Assembly (NCBI GenBank): GCA_039810085.1
Contig: JBDHWG010000006.1
Coordinates: 1-64,000, forward strand
DNA from: JBDHWG01 sp039810085
GTDB lineage: Bacteria; Chloroflexota; Anaerolineae; Epilineales; JAHCIE01
Reading direction: 5' to 3'
DNA: 64,000 nucleotides
How positions within the stretch are numbered: position 1 is the first letter of the stretch; every line of letters begins with the position of its first letter. Both the position numbers and the translations under genes were made by a program. Below are positions 42,645 to 50,434 of this stretch, piece after piece. Below the pieces are notes generated by a model. It made no database searches. It saw only the letters and a program-made list of their open reading frames with translations, and was not told the origin of the DNA.

Positions 42645-43373
42645 CTAAAGTTGGTGGCTCTCCGGCTGAAGAACCAGCTCATTGAGCACTGCGTGCGGCG
42701 GCTGACTGGCCGCATACACGATGGCTCGCGCCGCGTCGTCTACCGTCAGCATCTTGTCGCGCTGCACGCGCATGTCGATGTCATTCCAGAACGGGCTATC
42801 GACGCCGCCGAGGTAGACCAGCGTGAAAGAGATGCCTGACCGCTTCAGGTCGAGCGCCATCGCCTTCGTCATGCCGACGACGCCCCACTTCGAGGCGCAA
42901 TACCCGGTGGCATTCGCCATCACCGCTCGTCCCATGCTCCCAGGCAGGTTGATCACCCGCCCCGACCGGCGCGTTGCCATGTGTCGCGCAACGGACTGCG
43001 TGACCGTGAACACGCCACTCAGGTTGACGGCGATCATGCAATCGAAATCGGACGGGGCCAGGTCCAGCGCCGGCTTGAGAACGCCCAGACCCGCCGCGTT
43101 GACCAAAATGTCAATCTGCCCACACTCCGCGATGGCCGTTTCCACGGCCCGTTCCACGTCGCGCGGCTGCGTCACATCCCCAACCACGGGCAGCACAAAC
43201 TGCCCGGTCACCGCCCCGATAGTTTCGGCCGCCTCTCCCAATTGAACCGCTCGGCGCGCCATAACCACGACCGTTGCGCCCGCCTCAGCGAAAGCCTGGG
43301 CTGTCGCTCGGCCGATCCCACTGGACCCACCCGTCACAAACGCTACTTTTCCGCTCAGTCCGTTGCTCATCAT
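42645..43373 (-). CDS. Short-chain dehydrogenase/reductase
   Basis: 242 residues, classical SDR. Cofactor motif VTGGSSGIGRA, structural NAAG (VNAAGLG), and catalytic Tyr/Lys in TGYCASKWG. The usual catalytic Ser in the preceding strand sits in NLPGSMG. NADP versus NAD cannot be assigned firmly; an Arg pair (MARRA) favours NADP. It lies 12 bp after CarH in the same direction, so it is likely under the same B12/light control. The substrate is unknown. Confidence 0.88.
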   Translation of the reverse strand: MMSNGLSGKVAFVTGGSSGIGRATAQAFAEAGATVVVMARRAVQLGEAAETIGAVTGQFVLPVVGDVTQPRDVERAVETAIAECGQIDILVNAAGLGVLKPALDLAPSDFDCMIAVNLSGVFTVTQSVARHMATRRSGRVINLPGSMGRAVMANATGYCASKWGVVGMTKAMALDLKRSGISFTLVYLGGVDSPFWNDIDMRVQRDKMLTVDDAARAIVYAASQPPHAVLNELVLQPESHQL

Positions 43374-43385
43374 GTTCCGTTCACC

Positions 43386-44375
43386 CTATCGTTCGCGCAT
43401 GAGGCGCTCGACCGTTGCAACCGACTCCTCAGCGTCGCGGCCAAGAAAGACGCCGGGGATGAGAGCTTGCAGCGCCGGGTTGTTGTTGAATGCCTGGCCG
43501 CCAAAACCGAGCACGGGCCTGGGCACGGGCACACGCTCGATTTGCTGAGCGATCTCGACGATGTTGCGCGCAGCTTCCTCGTGTGTCGCCGACACCGCCA
43601 TCACCGCTGGCCGCAGGTGCGCCAGCGTCTCCGCCAGGCCCTCCGCCGCCAGGTTTGGCCCCAGGTGGATAACCTCCCAGCCGGCTCGCTGCAAGAAGAG
43701 CGCGATGAAGAGAATGCCCAGCTCGTGGTGGTCCCCCGGCGCCGAGGCGGTGACGATGGGCCGTCCTGTGGAGCGGTGAGGCATGGCCGCCATCAGGGAT
43801 AGGAGCTTCTGACGCACGTAGTGGCTGGCAAAGTGCTCCTGGGCAATGGATACATCCCCCCGCATCCAGCCGTCGCCCATCTCGACCATGATTGGGCCAA
43901 GAATGCGTAGACACACCATTTCGACCGGCCAGCGGCCAAAGGCTTCGCCTAGTATCGTGTTGGCCCGCGCCTCATTCATGTCGAGAAGCGCTTGCTGCAG
44001 GCGCGCTTTTGTGTCGTCAAGCGGTGATGCGTCGAGTAGCTGCAAGCCCGAGGTGGCCTTCTGCTCGGCGGTCAACTGCGCGCTCATCAACACAATCGCA
44101 TGGCTGATCGTCATGCCCTGGTCGACCTGACGCTTCAACCAACGGATCAACGCAACATCGCGTTGCGAGTACAGGCGATAGCCACTCTCAGTACGCTTCG
44201 GTGCGAGGATGCCGTGGCGGCGCTCCCACGCCCGCAGGGTCGAGGTACGGACACCCGTGGCTTGTTCGACGGCTTTGATGTTGAAAACCGGCGCATCGGA
44301 CAGCTTCGCAATCTCATCAAGATCGAGCGTCTGGCTTCGGTTCTCCGGCTGAATGTTGTCTTCTCGATTTACCAT
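43386..44375 (-). CDS. carH: CarH/LitR-type MerR regulator with B12-binding photoreceptor domain
   Basis: 329 residues. The MerR DNA-binding domain (about 32-80, IKAVEQATGVRTSTLRAWERRHG) is followed by a helical linker domain with the W-x9-EH signature (Trp170, Glu180, His181), and a cobalamin domain with D-x-H-x-x-G (Asp215, His217, Gly220; GDHHELG). In known CarH proteins this set binds adenosylcobalamin, tetramerises in the dark and represses carotenoid genes until light breaks the Co-C bond. The ATG at 44375 has AGAGGTGAGG upstream; a GTG start at 44384 would add 3 residues. Adjacent SDR and carotenoid genes support a light-response role. Confidence 0.9.
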   Translation of the reverse strand: MVNREDNIQPENRSQTLDLDEIAKLSDAPVFNIKAVEQATGVRTSTLRAWERRHGILAPKRTESGYRLYSQRDVALIRWLKRQVDQGMTISHAIVLMSAQLTAEQKATSGLQLLDASPLDDTKARLQQALLDMNEARANTILGEAFGRWPVEMVCLRILGPIMVEMGDGWMRGDVSIAQEHFASHYVRQKLLSLMAAMPHRSTGRPIVTASAPGDHHELGILFIALFLQRAGWEVIHLGPNLAAEGLAETLAHLRPAVMAVSATHEEAARNIVEIAQQIERVPVPRPVLGFGGQAFNNNPALQALIPGVFLGRDAEESVATVERLMRER

Positions 44376-44417
44376 GTCCCTCACCTCTATGGCGTATAGT
44401 CTATAACAATCTCAAAG

Positions 44418-44463
44418 GTTTGTCAATAGTTTGAACAATGTTTTTTGAACAAAATTTGGACAA
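44418..44463 (-). promoter_or_regulatory. Four TTTGnnCAA direct repeats over the carH promoter
   Basis: TTTGGACAA (44455), TTTGAACAA (44444), TTTGAACAA (44430) and TTTGTCAA (44419) lie 11, 14 and about 11 bp apart in the same orientation. The last overlaps the -35 box (minus-strand TTGACA, 44421-44426), with a -10 such as TAGACT 17 bp on. Known CarH operators are tandem direct repeats of about 11 bp, so autorepression is likely. Confidence 0.6.
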
Positions 44464-44494
44464 AAAAGGGCGGCGGTAGAATATCCACCGCCGC
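44462..44494 (-). terminator. Terminator of the DUF4097 gene
   Basis: gcggcggt and accgccgc pair across a 9-base loop and are followed on the minus strand by CCCTTTTTTG. It lies 20 bp past the stop and abuts the first carH repeat. Confidence 0.8.
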
Positions 44495-44514
44495 TCGCGC
44501 TCTCGCTGCTCCGT

Positions 44515-45573
44515 CTACCTTGAATCGAGCGTCACACTCCCGTTTCCACTGCGAATAAGAAGCGTTCCGCCCCCGCCGTTGAGGCTTGCCCGCAGGTTAC
44601 GGCCATTCGGTGGATCGGATGATAAGTTGTTCGTGATCCGTCCCTGGCCGGTCTGTATATCCAGGTTCACCCGCTGGTCGCGGGGCAACACGACGCGCAC
44701 CGCCCCATTGCCACTGCGTATCTCTGACGCGCCCTGGCCGAGTGAGCCGCTGAAGCTGACGTCGCCGTTCCCTGCCTGCAGCGTCATGGTCTCAAGGCGC
44801 GCGTCCTGGACATCAATGCTGCCATTGTTGGCCGTCACGTCAACTCGCCCTTCTGGCCGCGTCACGGCCACTTTCCCATTCCCAGCGTCGATGGTCACGC
44901 CACCGCGAATCCCCTCCACGACGACCGCGCCGTTCCCGCTACGCACGTCCACAGCAGTACCCGGCGGGACGGTAACCACATAATCGACGCTCACGCCACC
45001 CGACTCCAGCGGCCGTGGGGCCGCTACGCGGCGCTCATCCACCGCTACCGTGTCGCCATCCTGCGTCATGCTGACTTCGATATCCTGTAAGCGCGCCTGG
45101 GCATTCGGGCCGATGGCGCGCTTGGTCGCCTCGACCGCAATGGTGTTGCCCTCGGCCCCGCGCACAAGCGTCCGGCCGTTGGAGCTGCGGATGACCAGGC
45201 GCGGCGAACTGCCGACCTGGAACGTCTGCGAAATGGTCTGAGTGGCCGAGGCCAGGCTGCCGGACACGTCCAGCGGCGAGGCCATGCGCGTGATGCCAAA
45301 CAACGCGCTGCCGACGGCCAGGGCAATGCTCAAGAGGGCGCACGCCAGCAGAATGAGCACCGCAATCAGGAGACAGCGGCCCCCTCCGCCACGGCGCGGC
45401 GTCTCGGTAGGGGGCGCGGGTGGCAGTGGCGCTTCGAGGGACGGGGGTGGGGGAGCGGGCGTCTCGACCGGTGTTTCGGGTGACGGCGTTTCCACAGCGG
45501 GCGCTTCGCCTTCACCCACCGCTGGCGCCTGTTCAGGATGCAAGTCGCGATTGAGATTGTCGGATGTACTCAT
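44515..45573 (-). CDS. DUF4097-type beta-strand repeat membrane protein
   Basis: 352 residues. A Pro/Glu-rich cytosolic N-terminus (about 1-60) is followed by one membrane helix (CLLIAVLILLACALLSIALAV) and an extracellular solenoid of short strands, with repeated SNGRT, SGNGAV, AGNGKV, NNGSI and AGNGDV turns typical of DUF4097/DUF4098. The repeat face ends SGNGSVTLDSR. Function is unknown; such proteins are often linked to envelope stress sensing. Confidence 0.78.
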   Translation of the reverse strand: MSTSDNLNRDLHPEQAPAVGEGEAPAVETPSPETPVETPAPPPPSLEAPLPPAPPTETPRRGGGGRCLLIAVLILLACALLSIALAVGSALFGITRMASPLDVSGSLASATQTISQTFQVGSSPRLVIRSSNGRTLVRGAEGNTIAVEATKRAIGPNAQARLQDIEVSMTQDGDTVAVDERRVAAPRPLESGGVSVDYVVTVPPGTAVDVRSGNGAVVVEGIRGGVTIDAGNGKVAVTRPEGRVDVTANNGSIDVQDARLETMTLQAGNGDVSFSGSLGQGASEIRSGNGAVRVVLPRDQRVNLDIQTGQGRITNNLSSDPPNGRNLRASLNGGGGTLLIRSGNGSVTLDSR

Positions 45574-45586
45574 GGTTCCCTCGGAT

Positions 45587-45616
45587 GGTTCGGCAGTTCG
45601 TTAACTCCGCCGAACC
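45587..45616. repeat. 8-bp inverted repeat upstream of DUF4097 gene
   Basis: ggttcggc and gccgaacc flank 14 bases. It lies 14-43 bp before the start codon and could be an operator or leader hairpin. There is no T-tract. Confidence 0.35.
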
Positions 45617-45705
45617 TTGTACAAAACATGGATAAATGGTCTAGTCCTCACCGACCGGCCGCTGTCGTCGGCGTCCATGGATACGCGATGCACTTGGCCC
45701 AGGCG

Positions 45706-45750
45706 AAAAAAGATGCGTAATGCGAAGGTTCCCCAAACGCATTACGCATC
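45706..45750 (-). terminator. Terminator of the membrane HtrA gene
   Basis: gatgcgtaatgcg and cgcattacgcatc (13 bp perfect) with a 13-base loop, followed on the minus strand by TTTTTTCG. It is 39 bp past the stop. Confidence 0.8.
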
Positions 45751-45789
45751 AACCTTATGCCAGGTTCCAGAGCTTTGGTTAGCCCTCGG

Positions 45790-47262
45790 TCACGGGCGGC
45801 CCGGTATCGTTGGTATCGTCTGCTGTTGAGTCTTGGGACGCTCCTGCAAGGTGACGTTGATCTTCTGCTCTTGCCCGTTCCGCAGCACCGTCAGCTCGAT
45901 GGTCTGCCCGACGCGCGCCCGCGTCGTAACATAGGCCAACAACTCATCGAACTTCTTGACCGGCACGCCGTTGACGGCCACGATGATGTCACCGCCTGTC
46001 GGCACCGGCTGATCCTGAATCCGCTGCTGGCCGGTGGAGCCTTTCAGCCCCGCCTTGTCCGACGGGCCGCCCGGCGTGACCTGATCGATGTAGGCGCCGG
46101 TCGCATTCTGGGCGTTGTTGTTCTGCGCCGTCAAGTCATCCAGCGTCCGGCCGGACACGCCGAGCCAGGGCCAGGTGTGCTTCCCACCAGCAATTAGATC
46201 CGGCACGACCAGCTTCACGATATTCACAGGGATGGCGAAGCCGACGCCGGAGTTCGCGCGCGTGTCCGAGCGAATCTGCGCATCCACGCCAAGGACACGG
46301 CCCGCCAGGTCCAACAGTGGCCCGCCGGAGTTGCCAGGGTTGATCGGCGCATCCGTCTGGATCGCGTTGGGAATCTGGAACTGCGTCAGGCCAGGAATGG
46401 TGCGGCCGATGGCGCTAATGATGCCCTGGGACATGCTTGTGCCCACCCCGAACGGGTTCCCCAGCGCCACGGCAATCTGCCCGACGCGCACCTGATCCGA
46501 GTCACCCATGTCGAGCGGGACCAGCTTGTCGGCCGGCACATCCACCTTGATGACGGCAAGGTCGGAATCCGGGTCAACACCAACGACCGTCGCCGGGACG
46601 CTCGTATCGTCCCACAGGGTCACGCGAACGGTGCGCGCGTCGGCGACCACGTGGCTGTTGGTCACGATATGGCCCTGCTTGTCCCAGACGAAGCCGGAGC
46701 CGCTCCCCGACGGCGCGGGCATACCACTGGTCGGATCGCCAGCGCCACCCGGCAGGTTCAGAACAATGTCCACGTTGACGACGCCCGGACGCACCTTGTT
46801 ATAAAGCGCCGCGAGAGTCTGCTCCTCGGGCGACAAAGTCAGGGGCGCAACCGGCGGAAACGGCGTCGGCGTCGGGCCGAGGGTTGGCGCCGGACCAGGC
46901 GTCGCCGTCGGGAATGCCTGCGTGCCGCCTTGCATCGGAATGACGACGGTAATCTGCGGCGGAGGGCCACCTGGCGACGGGATGATCACCGTCACCTGCG
47001 GCTGGACACCTGGATTCGCGCCTTGCGGCCCCGACTGATTGCCGCGGGGCGCAGACGCGCGAGGCGTAGACGTCGCGGTGGGCAAAGCCAGGGGTGCAGT
47101 GTTCTGCTGAGCGACAGAAGGCGTGTTGCCGCGCACAACAGCCAGGACACGCGGCACAACAGCCACGACGCGGGGCAGCGCAACAGCCAAGATGGCCACG
47201 TTGCAGAGAAGCAGAATGACACCTAGAACGATAACAGTAATTAGGGCGGCCCGACGGCTCAT
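45790..47262 (-). CDS. Membrane-anchored HtrA/DegP-like serine protease
   Basis: 490 residues. An N-terminal membrane helix (about 8-30) is followed by a disordered Pro/Thr/Gln linker to residue 140. The trypsin-like domain has His204 (TNSHVV), Asp234 (DSDLAVI) and Ser312 (GNSGGP). One PDZ domain (about 365-470) contains PSDKAGLKG and GDIIVAVNGVPVKK. It should degrade or refold damaged exported proteins. Two smaller HtrA paralogues without an anchor occur at 60.0-61.8 kb. Confidence 0.93.
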   Translation of the reverse strand: MSRRAALITVIVLGVILLLCNVAILAVALPRVVAVVPRVLAVVRGNTPSVAQQNTAPLALPTATSTPRASAPRGNQSGPQGANPGVQPQVTVIIPSPGGPPPQITVVIPMQGGTQAFPTATPGPAPTLGPTPTPFPPVAPLTLSPEEQTLAALYNKVRPGVVNVDIVLNLPGGAGDPTSGMPAPSGSGSGFVWDKQGHIVTNSHVVADARTVRVTLWDDTSVPATVVGVDPDSDLAVIKVDVPADKLVPLDMGDSDQVRVGQIAVALGNPFGVGTSMSQGIISAIGRTIPGLTQFQIPNAIQTDAPINPGNSGGPLLDLAGRVLGVDAQIRSDTRANSGVGFAIPVNIVKLVVPDLIAGGKHTWPWLGVSGRTLDDLTAQNNNAQNATGAYIDQVTPGGPSDKAGLKGSTGQQRIQDQPVPTGGDIIVAVNGVPVKKFDELLAYVTTRARVGQTIELTVLRNGQEQKINVTLQERPKTQQQTIPTIPGRP

Positions 47263-47414
47263 GGGTGCGGAACTCCTCTCAAACGCATGACGCGAAAGCG
47301 CCAGACAAGGGGCGTGACGGTACGCAACGTGTGCAACTAGTACGGGGATACAACGGCCTGGCCTTGCCAGAAGATACGGCTAAAGTGTACGCGCATGGGC
47401 GCGTTCCGGTCAAG

Positions 47415-48542
47415 CTACGCGCCGCGTTCGCCAATCGCCTGCCAGGGTCTCAGTTTCGCGCCGACGTAGCGCGCCGCTGGACGGGCAAGACGGTTGTAAC
47501 TGTGCTGTTCCAGGGCGTGCGCTGTCCACCCCGCCACTCGGCCAAGGGCAAAGACGGCTGATGCCAGATCAGCGTCGAAGCCAAGGTGCTCGAAGAGGAC
47601 GACGGCGTAGAAGTCAACAGCGGGAGTAGCTCCAAGCCTGCGATGCGCTTCCTCGGCAACCGCGTCTGCTGCGGCGACGCGCGGCCCGGCGCCCAGGTCG
47701 AGAGCCAGTTGGCGAAAGAGACGTGCGCGGCCATCTGGCTCGCCTGCCTCGCGCTGCTCGAAGCCAGGCAAGCGCGCATCCAGGCGCAACTGTCCATCGA
47801 CGGCCGATGGCGCATCCGTCGGCACGCCAACCCGCCCCAGCAGGCGAAAGATCGAGAAGGGCGCTTCGCCGTGCAAGGGGCCTTCCAGGGCCGAGAGCGC
47901 GGCGTTGACGGCGGAGAACACGTCGGAGCCGCTTGCCGCAATCACTCGGGCTGCAAAGGTAGACACAGTGAGGCCGTTCTCGGCATAGAGGGTCAAGGCC
48001 GTATCCAGGGCCTTGACCTCCTCCGGTGACGGCGCTTCCCCATAGATGGCCTGCAGAAAGCGCTCGGCCAGCGCGCCCGAGACGCGCGGCGCGTACAGCG
48101 GTCGGCCGAGCGCCACGTGATAGAACTGCGCGGCGATGGCCGGCAACGCGCCGACGAGCAAGACGGACGCTGTAGCATCCTGGCTATGGGCGAGGAGCGG
48201 CGGCATGCCCCCCGTCGGGATCGGCTTACCGCGCGTCACCAGCGCCAGCGCCGACACACCTTCACGCAACGCGGTGATCATTGGCGTGGACGATGGCAGA
48301 CTGCGCACGCGAGCCACCACTTCTTTGGGCAACGACCATGCCGCCTCGAACTGGCCCTTCAGGGCGCTCAGTTCTGAAGCCGTCGGTAGCCGGCCCGCCC
48401 ACAGCAAAAAGGCGGCCTCAGCGAACTCGCCTTGCTGTGCAACATCGTCCAGGGCGTAACCGCGGTAGGCGAGACGACCATCGTGAACTTGGCTGATAGC
48501 ACTCTCAAGAACAATGACGCCATTCGACTCGAGGGCCTCCAT
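47415..48542 (-). CDS. Citrate synthase-like protein with degenerate active site
   Basis: 375 residues with the citrate synthase fold. The first catalytic His is present (His224 in EGPLHGEAP) and the catalytic Asp aligns (Asp310 in VDFYAVVL). The second catalytic His motif, normally GFGHRVY, reads GFEQREA (Gln263), and the usual citrate-binding His before STF is Asn189 (YAENGLTVSTF). Citrate synthase activity is therefore doubtful. A small HTH protein is encoded immediately upstream with stop/start overlap (TAATG); fusions of HTH and citrate synthase domains are known, so the pair may act as one metabolite-sensing regulator (inference). Confidence 0.75.
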   Translation of the reverse strand: MEALESNGVIVLESAISQVHDGRLAYRGYALDDVAQQGEFAEAAFLLWAGRLPTASELSALKGQFEAAWSLPKEVVARVRSLPSSTPMITALREGVSALALVTRGKPIPTGGMPPLLAHSQDATASVLLVGALPAIAAQFYHVALGRPLYAPRVSGALAERFLQAIYGEAPSPEEVKALDTALTLYAENGLTVSTFAARVIAASGSDVFSAVNAALSALEGPLHGEAPFSIFRLLGRVGVPTDAPSAVDGQLRLDARLPGFEQREAGEPDGRARLFRQLALDLGAGPRVAAADAVAEEAHRRLGATPAVDFYAVVLFEHLGFDADLASAVFALGRVAGWTAHALEQHSYNRLARPAARYVGAKLRPWQAIGERGA

Positions 48543-48790
48543 TAACGCTCTCCTACCCAGGATGAAGCAAGCGGCAGATCTCCATCTCCACTGTATTCGA
48601 GCGCAGCGCCTGGCCGCACTGTGAGCAAGGCTTCCACGTCCGCCCGGCGATAGAGGCGCTGACGGCGGATGCCCTGCTTATAGCTCCGCAGGGTGCCGCG
48701 GCTGACGTAGGCGTAAAGTGTCGCGCGCTTGACGCCCAGCAACGAGCAGGCTTCCTCGACCGTGAGATAGTCTGACGGCTCCTCGGCCAT
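48542..48790 (-). CDS. Small HTH (MerR/excisionase-like) protein
   Basis: 82 residues from the ATG at 48790, with GGGAGGG about 6 bases upstream. LTVEEACSLLGVKRATLYAYVSRGTLRSYK and RLYRRADVEALL form a helix-turn-helix of the MerR/excisionase type. The stop overlaps the citrate synthase-like start by one base, suggesting coupled synthesis and possible physical partnership. It has a TATAAT promoter and a tandem TTTCGTC repeat upstream. Confidence 0.8.
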   Translation of the reverse strand: MAEEPSDYLTVEEACSLLGVKRATLYAYVSRGTLRSYKQGIRRQRLYRRADVEALLTVRPGAALEYSGDGDLPLASSWVGER

Positions 48791-48841
48791 CCTACCCTCC
48801 CTATTGAACGTCAACTGGTCATTGGGGGATACGCGCTTCGT

Positions 48842-48869
48842 ATTATAGTCAACCGGCAAGATTGAGCAA
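48842..48869 (-). promoter_or_regulatory. Promoter of the HTH/citrate synthase-like pair
   Basis: On the minus strand TTGCTC (48864-48869) and a perfect TATAAT (48842-48847) are 16 bp apart, 51 bp before the HTH start. Confidence 0.55.
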
Positions 48870-48884
48870 AGAAGAACAATCGTG

Positions 48885-48904
48885 TTTCGTCAAGTTTCGT
48901 CGAG
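48885..48904 (-). promoter_or_regulatory. Tandem TTTCGTC(A/G)AG motif, copy A
   Basis: TTTCGTCAAG followed directly by TTTCGTCGAG, then TACC, just upstream of the HTH/citrate synthase-like promoter. A related sequence overlaps the XRE promoter at 50237-50255. Confidence 0.45.
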
Positions 48905-48920
48905 TACCATCATTGATGGG

Positions 48921-49793
48921 TTACAAGCGGGTAAAGAAGGACACGATGCGCGGGCGCAGGCTCTCGCCACGCCCCACTGACAGAGCGAGCGACTCAGCAC
49001 GGAGGTCGATGGTCGCTTGGCCGAGCGCCAATCGGTCCACGCCACTCACCGGCCCACTGGCGCTCATTGCGCGGTGGACGGTGCTGTCCTCAGAGATCGA
49101 CTTGTTGCGGGGAATGAACAGTCCAAAGGAGGGAGACGCTACGACGCGGGTCACACGCCAGGTCGCGGGAACTGAACCCGGCTGCTCACCGACCGGGCGG
49201 TCGGCCTTGCGCCAGCCAGGCTCCCAGAACACGAGAGCGAACGGCCAGGCATCGAGCCGAGCGATAGCGCGGGCCGTGGCCTCCAGCGACGCCCGAAACC
49301 GGCTGGCGAGGCGGTTGAGGTTGTCCAACGACGGATTGAGCTCAGCGCACGCTGGCTGGAGCCAACGCGCCGGCAGCAGTAAGGCAGACGCGCCTATGTC
49401 GCACAGATACTCTTCCTCGTCCACCGGCGGGTAGTGGCCTGTGTGATCGTCCAAGATGGGAGCAGGGCTGACCAGAAAGGACGGGAAAAAGGTGTGGGCG
49501 ATCTCGTGGGCGATGGTGAAGTTCTGGCGGAATGGGCTTTCGCGGCTGTTCACCTGGACGATGCTGCCGCCTGCGCTTGTGATAAGCCGCCCGGACGACT
49601 CCATCTCCACGCGCTCGATGGTGCGTATCCCTTGGAACGACGCCAGGACGTGCAAGGGCACCGGCGGAGCCGTCACGCCGACATCGTCCAGGAGGTCATT
49701 CGCGCAGACTTCCATCGCTGTGACCGGGTCATCGGCGCCGGTTATCGCCATCAACGCGCGCGCCGCTTCACTTGTCCAGCGGCGTCGCGGCAT
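48921..49793 (-). CDS. ImmA/IrrE-family metallopeptidase
   Basis: 290 residues. The zinc protease motif HEIAH has His96, Glu97 and His100; a downstream third ligand is likely within EEEYLCDIGAS. Proteins of this family cleave a partner XRE repressor, as in the ICE ImmA/ImmR and Deinococcus IrrE/DdrO systems. The upstream XRE gene overlaps it by one base (TAATG), which strongly suggests that pair. The C-terminal 120 or so residues are unlike classic ImmA and may sense a signal. No phage or ICE genes lie around it. Confidence 0.85.
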   Translation of the reverse strand: MPRRRWTSEAARALMAITGADDPVTAMEVCANDLLDDVGVTAPPVPLHVLASFQGIRTIERVEMESSGRLITSAGGSIVQVNSRESPFRQNFTIAHEIAHTFFPSFLVSPAPILDDHTGHYPPVDEEEYLCDIGASALLLPARWLQPACAELNPSLDNLNRLASRFRASLEATARAIARLDAWPFALVFWEPGWRKADRPVGEQPGSVPATWRVTRVVASPSFGLFIPRNKSISEDSTVHRAMSASGPVSGVDRLALGQATIDLRAESLALSVGRGESLRPRIVSFFTRL

Positions 49794-50182
49794 TATTCAT
49801 CGGCCTCCCCGCCACGAATGGTGCGGCGGATGGACTCGTACAGGTAGCTCCAGTCGGCCACGGACGTGGGCTGCTCACCGCGATAGCGGATGCCAGCGAG
49901 CATCTGCACGTCCGCGTCCGGGAGCTGTGCCACACGCGCGAACTCCACCAGCGACGGCGACATCTCGCGGGTCGTCGACTCTACCTCGCGGCCCAGCAGG
50001 TCGGCGACGGTGGTGCCCAGCGCCGTCGCCATCTTGAACAGCGTGTCGCCCGATGGTCGGGGCGCGGCATCGTTCTCGATCTGGCTCAGGTAGCCTTTGG
50101 ATACCTTGCTTGCCCGCGCCAGGGCTGACAGACTCAGGCCCTTCTCCTCGCGCCGCTGGCGTACTCTTTGACCAAGGCTCAT
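49793..50182 (-). CDS. XRE-family repressor, ImmA/IrrE partner
   Basis: 129 residues from the ATG at 50182, which has GAGGAGAG 4 bases upstream. An upstream ATG at 50203 is possible. The HTH is RVRQRREEKGLSLSALARASKVSKGYLSQIENDAAPRPSGDTLFKMATALG, followed by a short C-terminal region. By analogy it represses its own operon until cleaved by the co-encoded protease. An operator-like motif covers its promoter and recurs before the HTH/citrate synthase-like pair. Confidence 0.88.
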   Translation of the reverse strand: MSLGQRVRQRREEKGLSLSALARASKVSKGYLSQIENDAAPRPSGDTLFKMATALGTTVADLLGREVESTTREMSPSLVEFARVAQLPDADVQMLAGIRYRGEQPTSVADWSYLYESIRRTIRGGEADE

Positions 50183-50220
50183 AGCACTCTCCTCATCTGA
50201 CAACTTCTCATGACACTACA

Positions 50221-50255
50221 AGTTTAGCACACGTCGTTTCGATTCGTCAAGTACC
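50221..50255 (-). promoter_or_regulatory. XRE operon promoter with TTTCG-like operator, copy B
   Basis: On the minus strand TTGACG (50245-50250) and TAAACT (50221-50226) are 18 bp apart. TTTCGATTCGTCAAGTACC (plus strand, 50237-50255) overlaps the -35 box and resembles the motif at 48885-48908. Confidence 0.55.
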
Positions 50256-50363
50256 CGTTTCCATTCAACGACAAATGACTGAGACGGAAGTGACGGCATG
50301 GCGAGGTGGCGAAGTGATATCCGCCGAATAAAAAGGAGGACGGAGTAACGAAGCGTCTCACTT

Positions 50364-50427
50364 CGTCACCCCGTCACCTCCTCACCTCCTCACCCCCTCA
50401 CCCCCTCACTCCGTCACCCCGTCACTT
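50364..50427. repeat. Eight tandem copies of an 8-bp C(G/C)TCACYY unit
   Basis: The units cgtcaccc, cgtcacct, cctcacct, cctcaccc, cctcaccc, cctcactc, cgtcaccc, cgtcactt run without interruption, just past the glycosidase stop. Partial matching sequence on the opposite strand (aaggaggacggagtaacg) lies 25-40 bp to the left and could pair with it. Confidence 0.75.
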
Positions 50428-50434
50428 TATCAAG

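Noticed and set aside
48921..50182. XRE/ImmA pair as a prophage or ICE control region
   Set aside because: No integrase, structural or conjugation genes are nearby; flanking genes look chromosomal.
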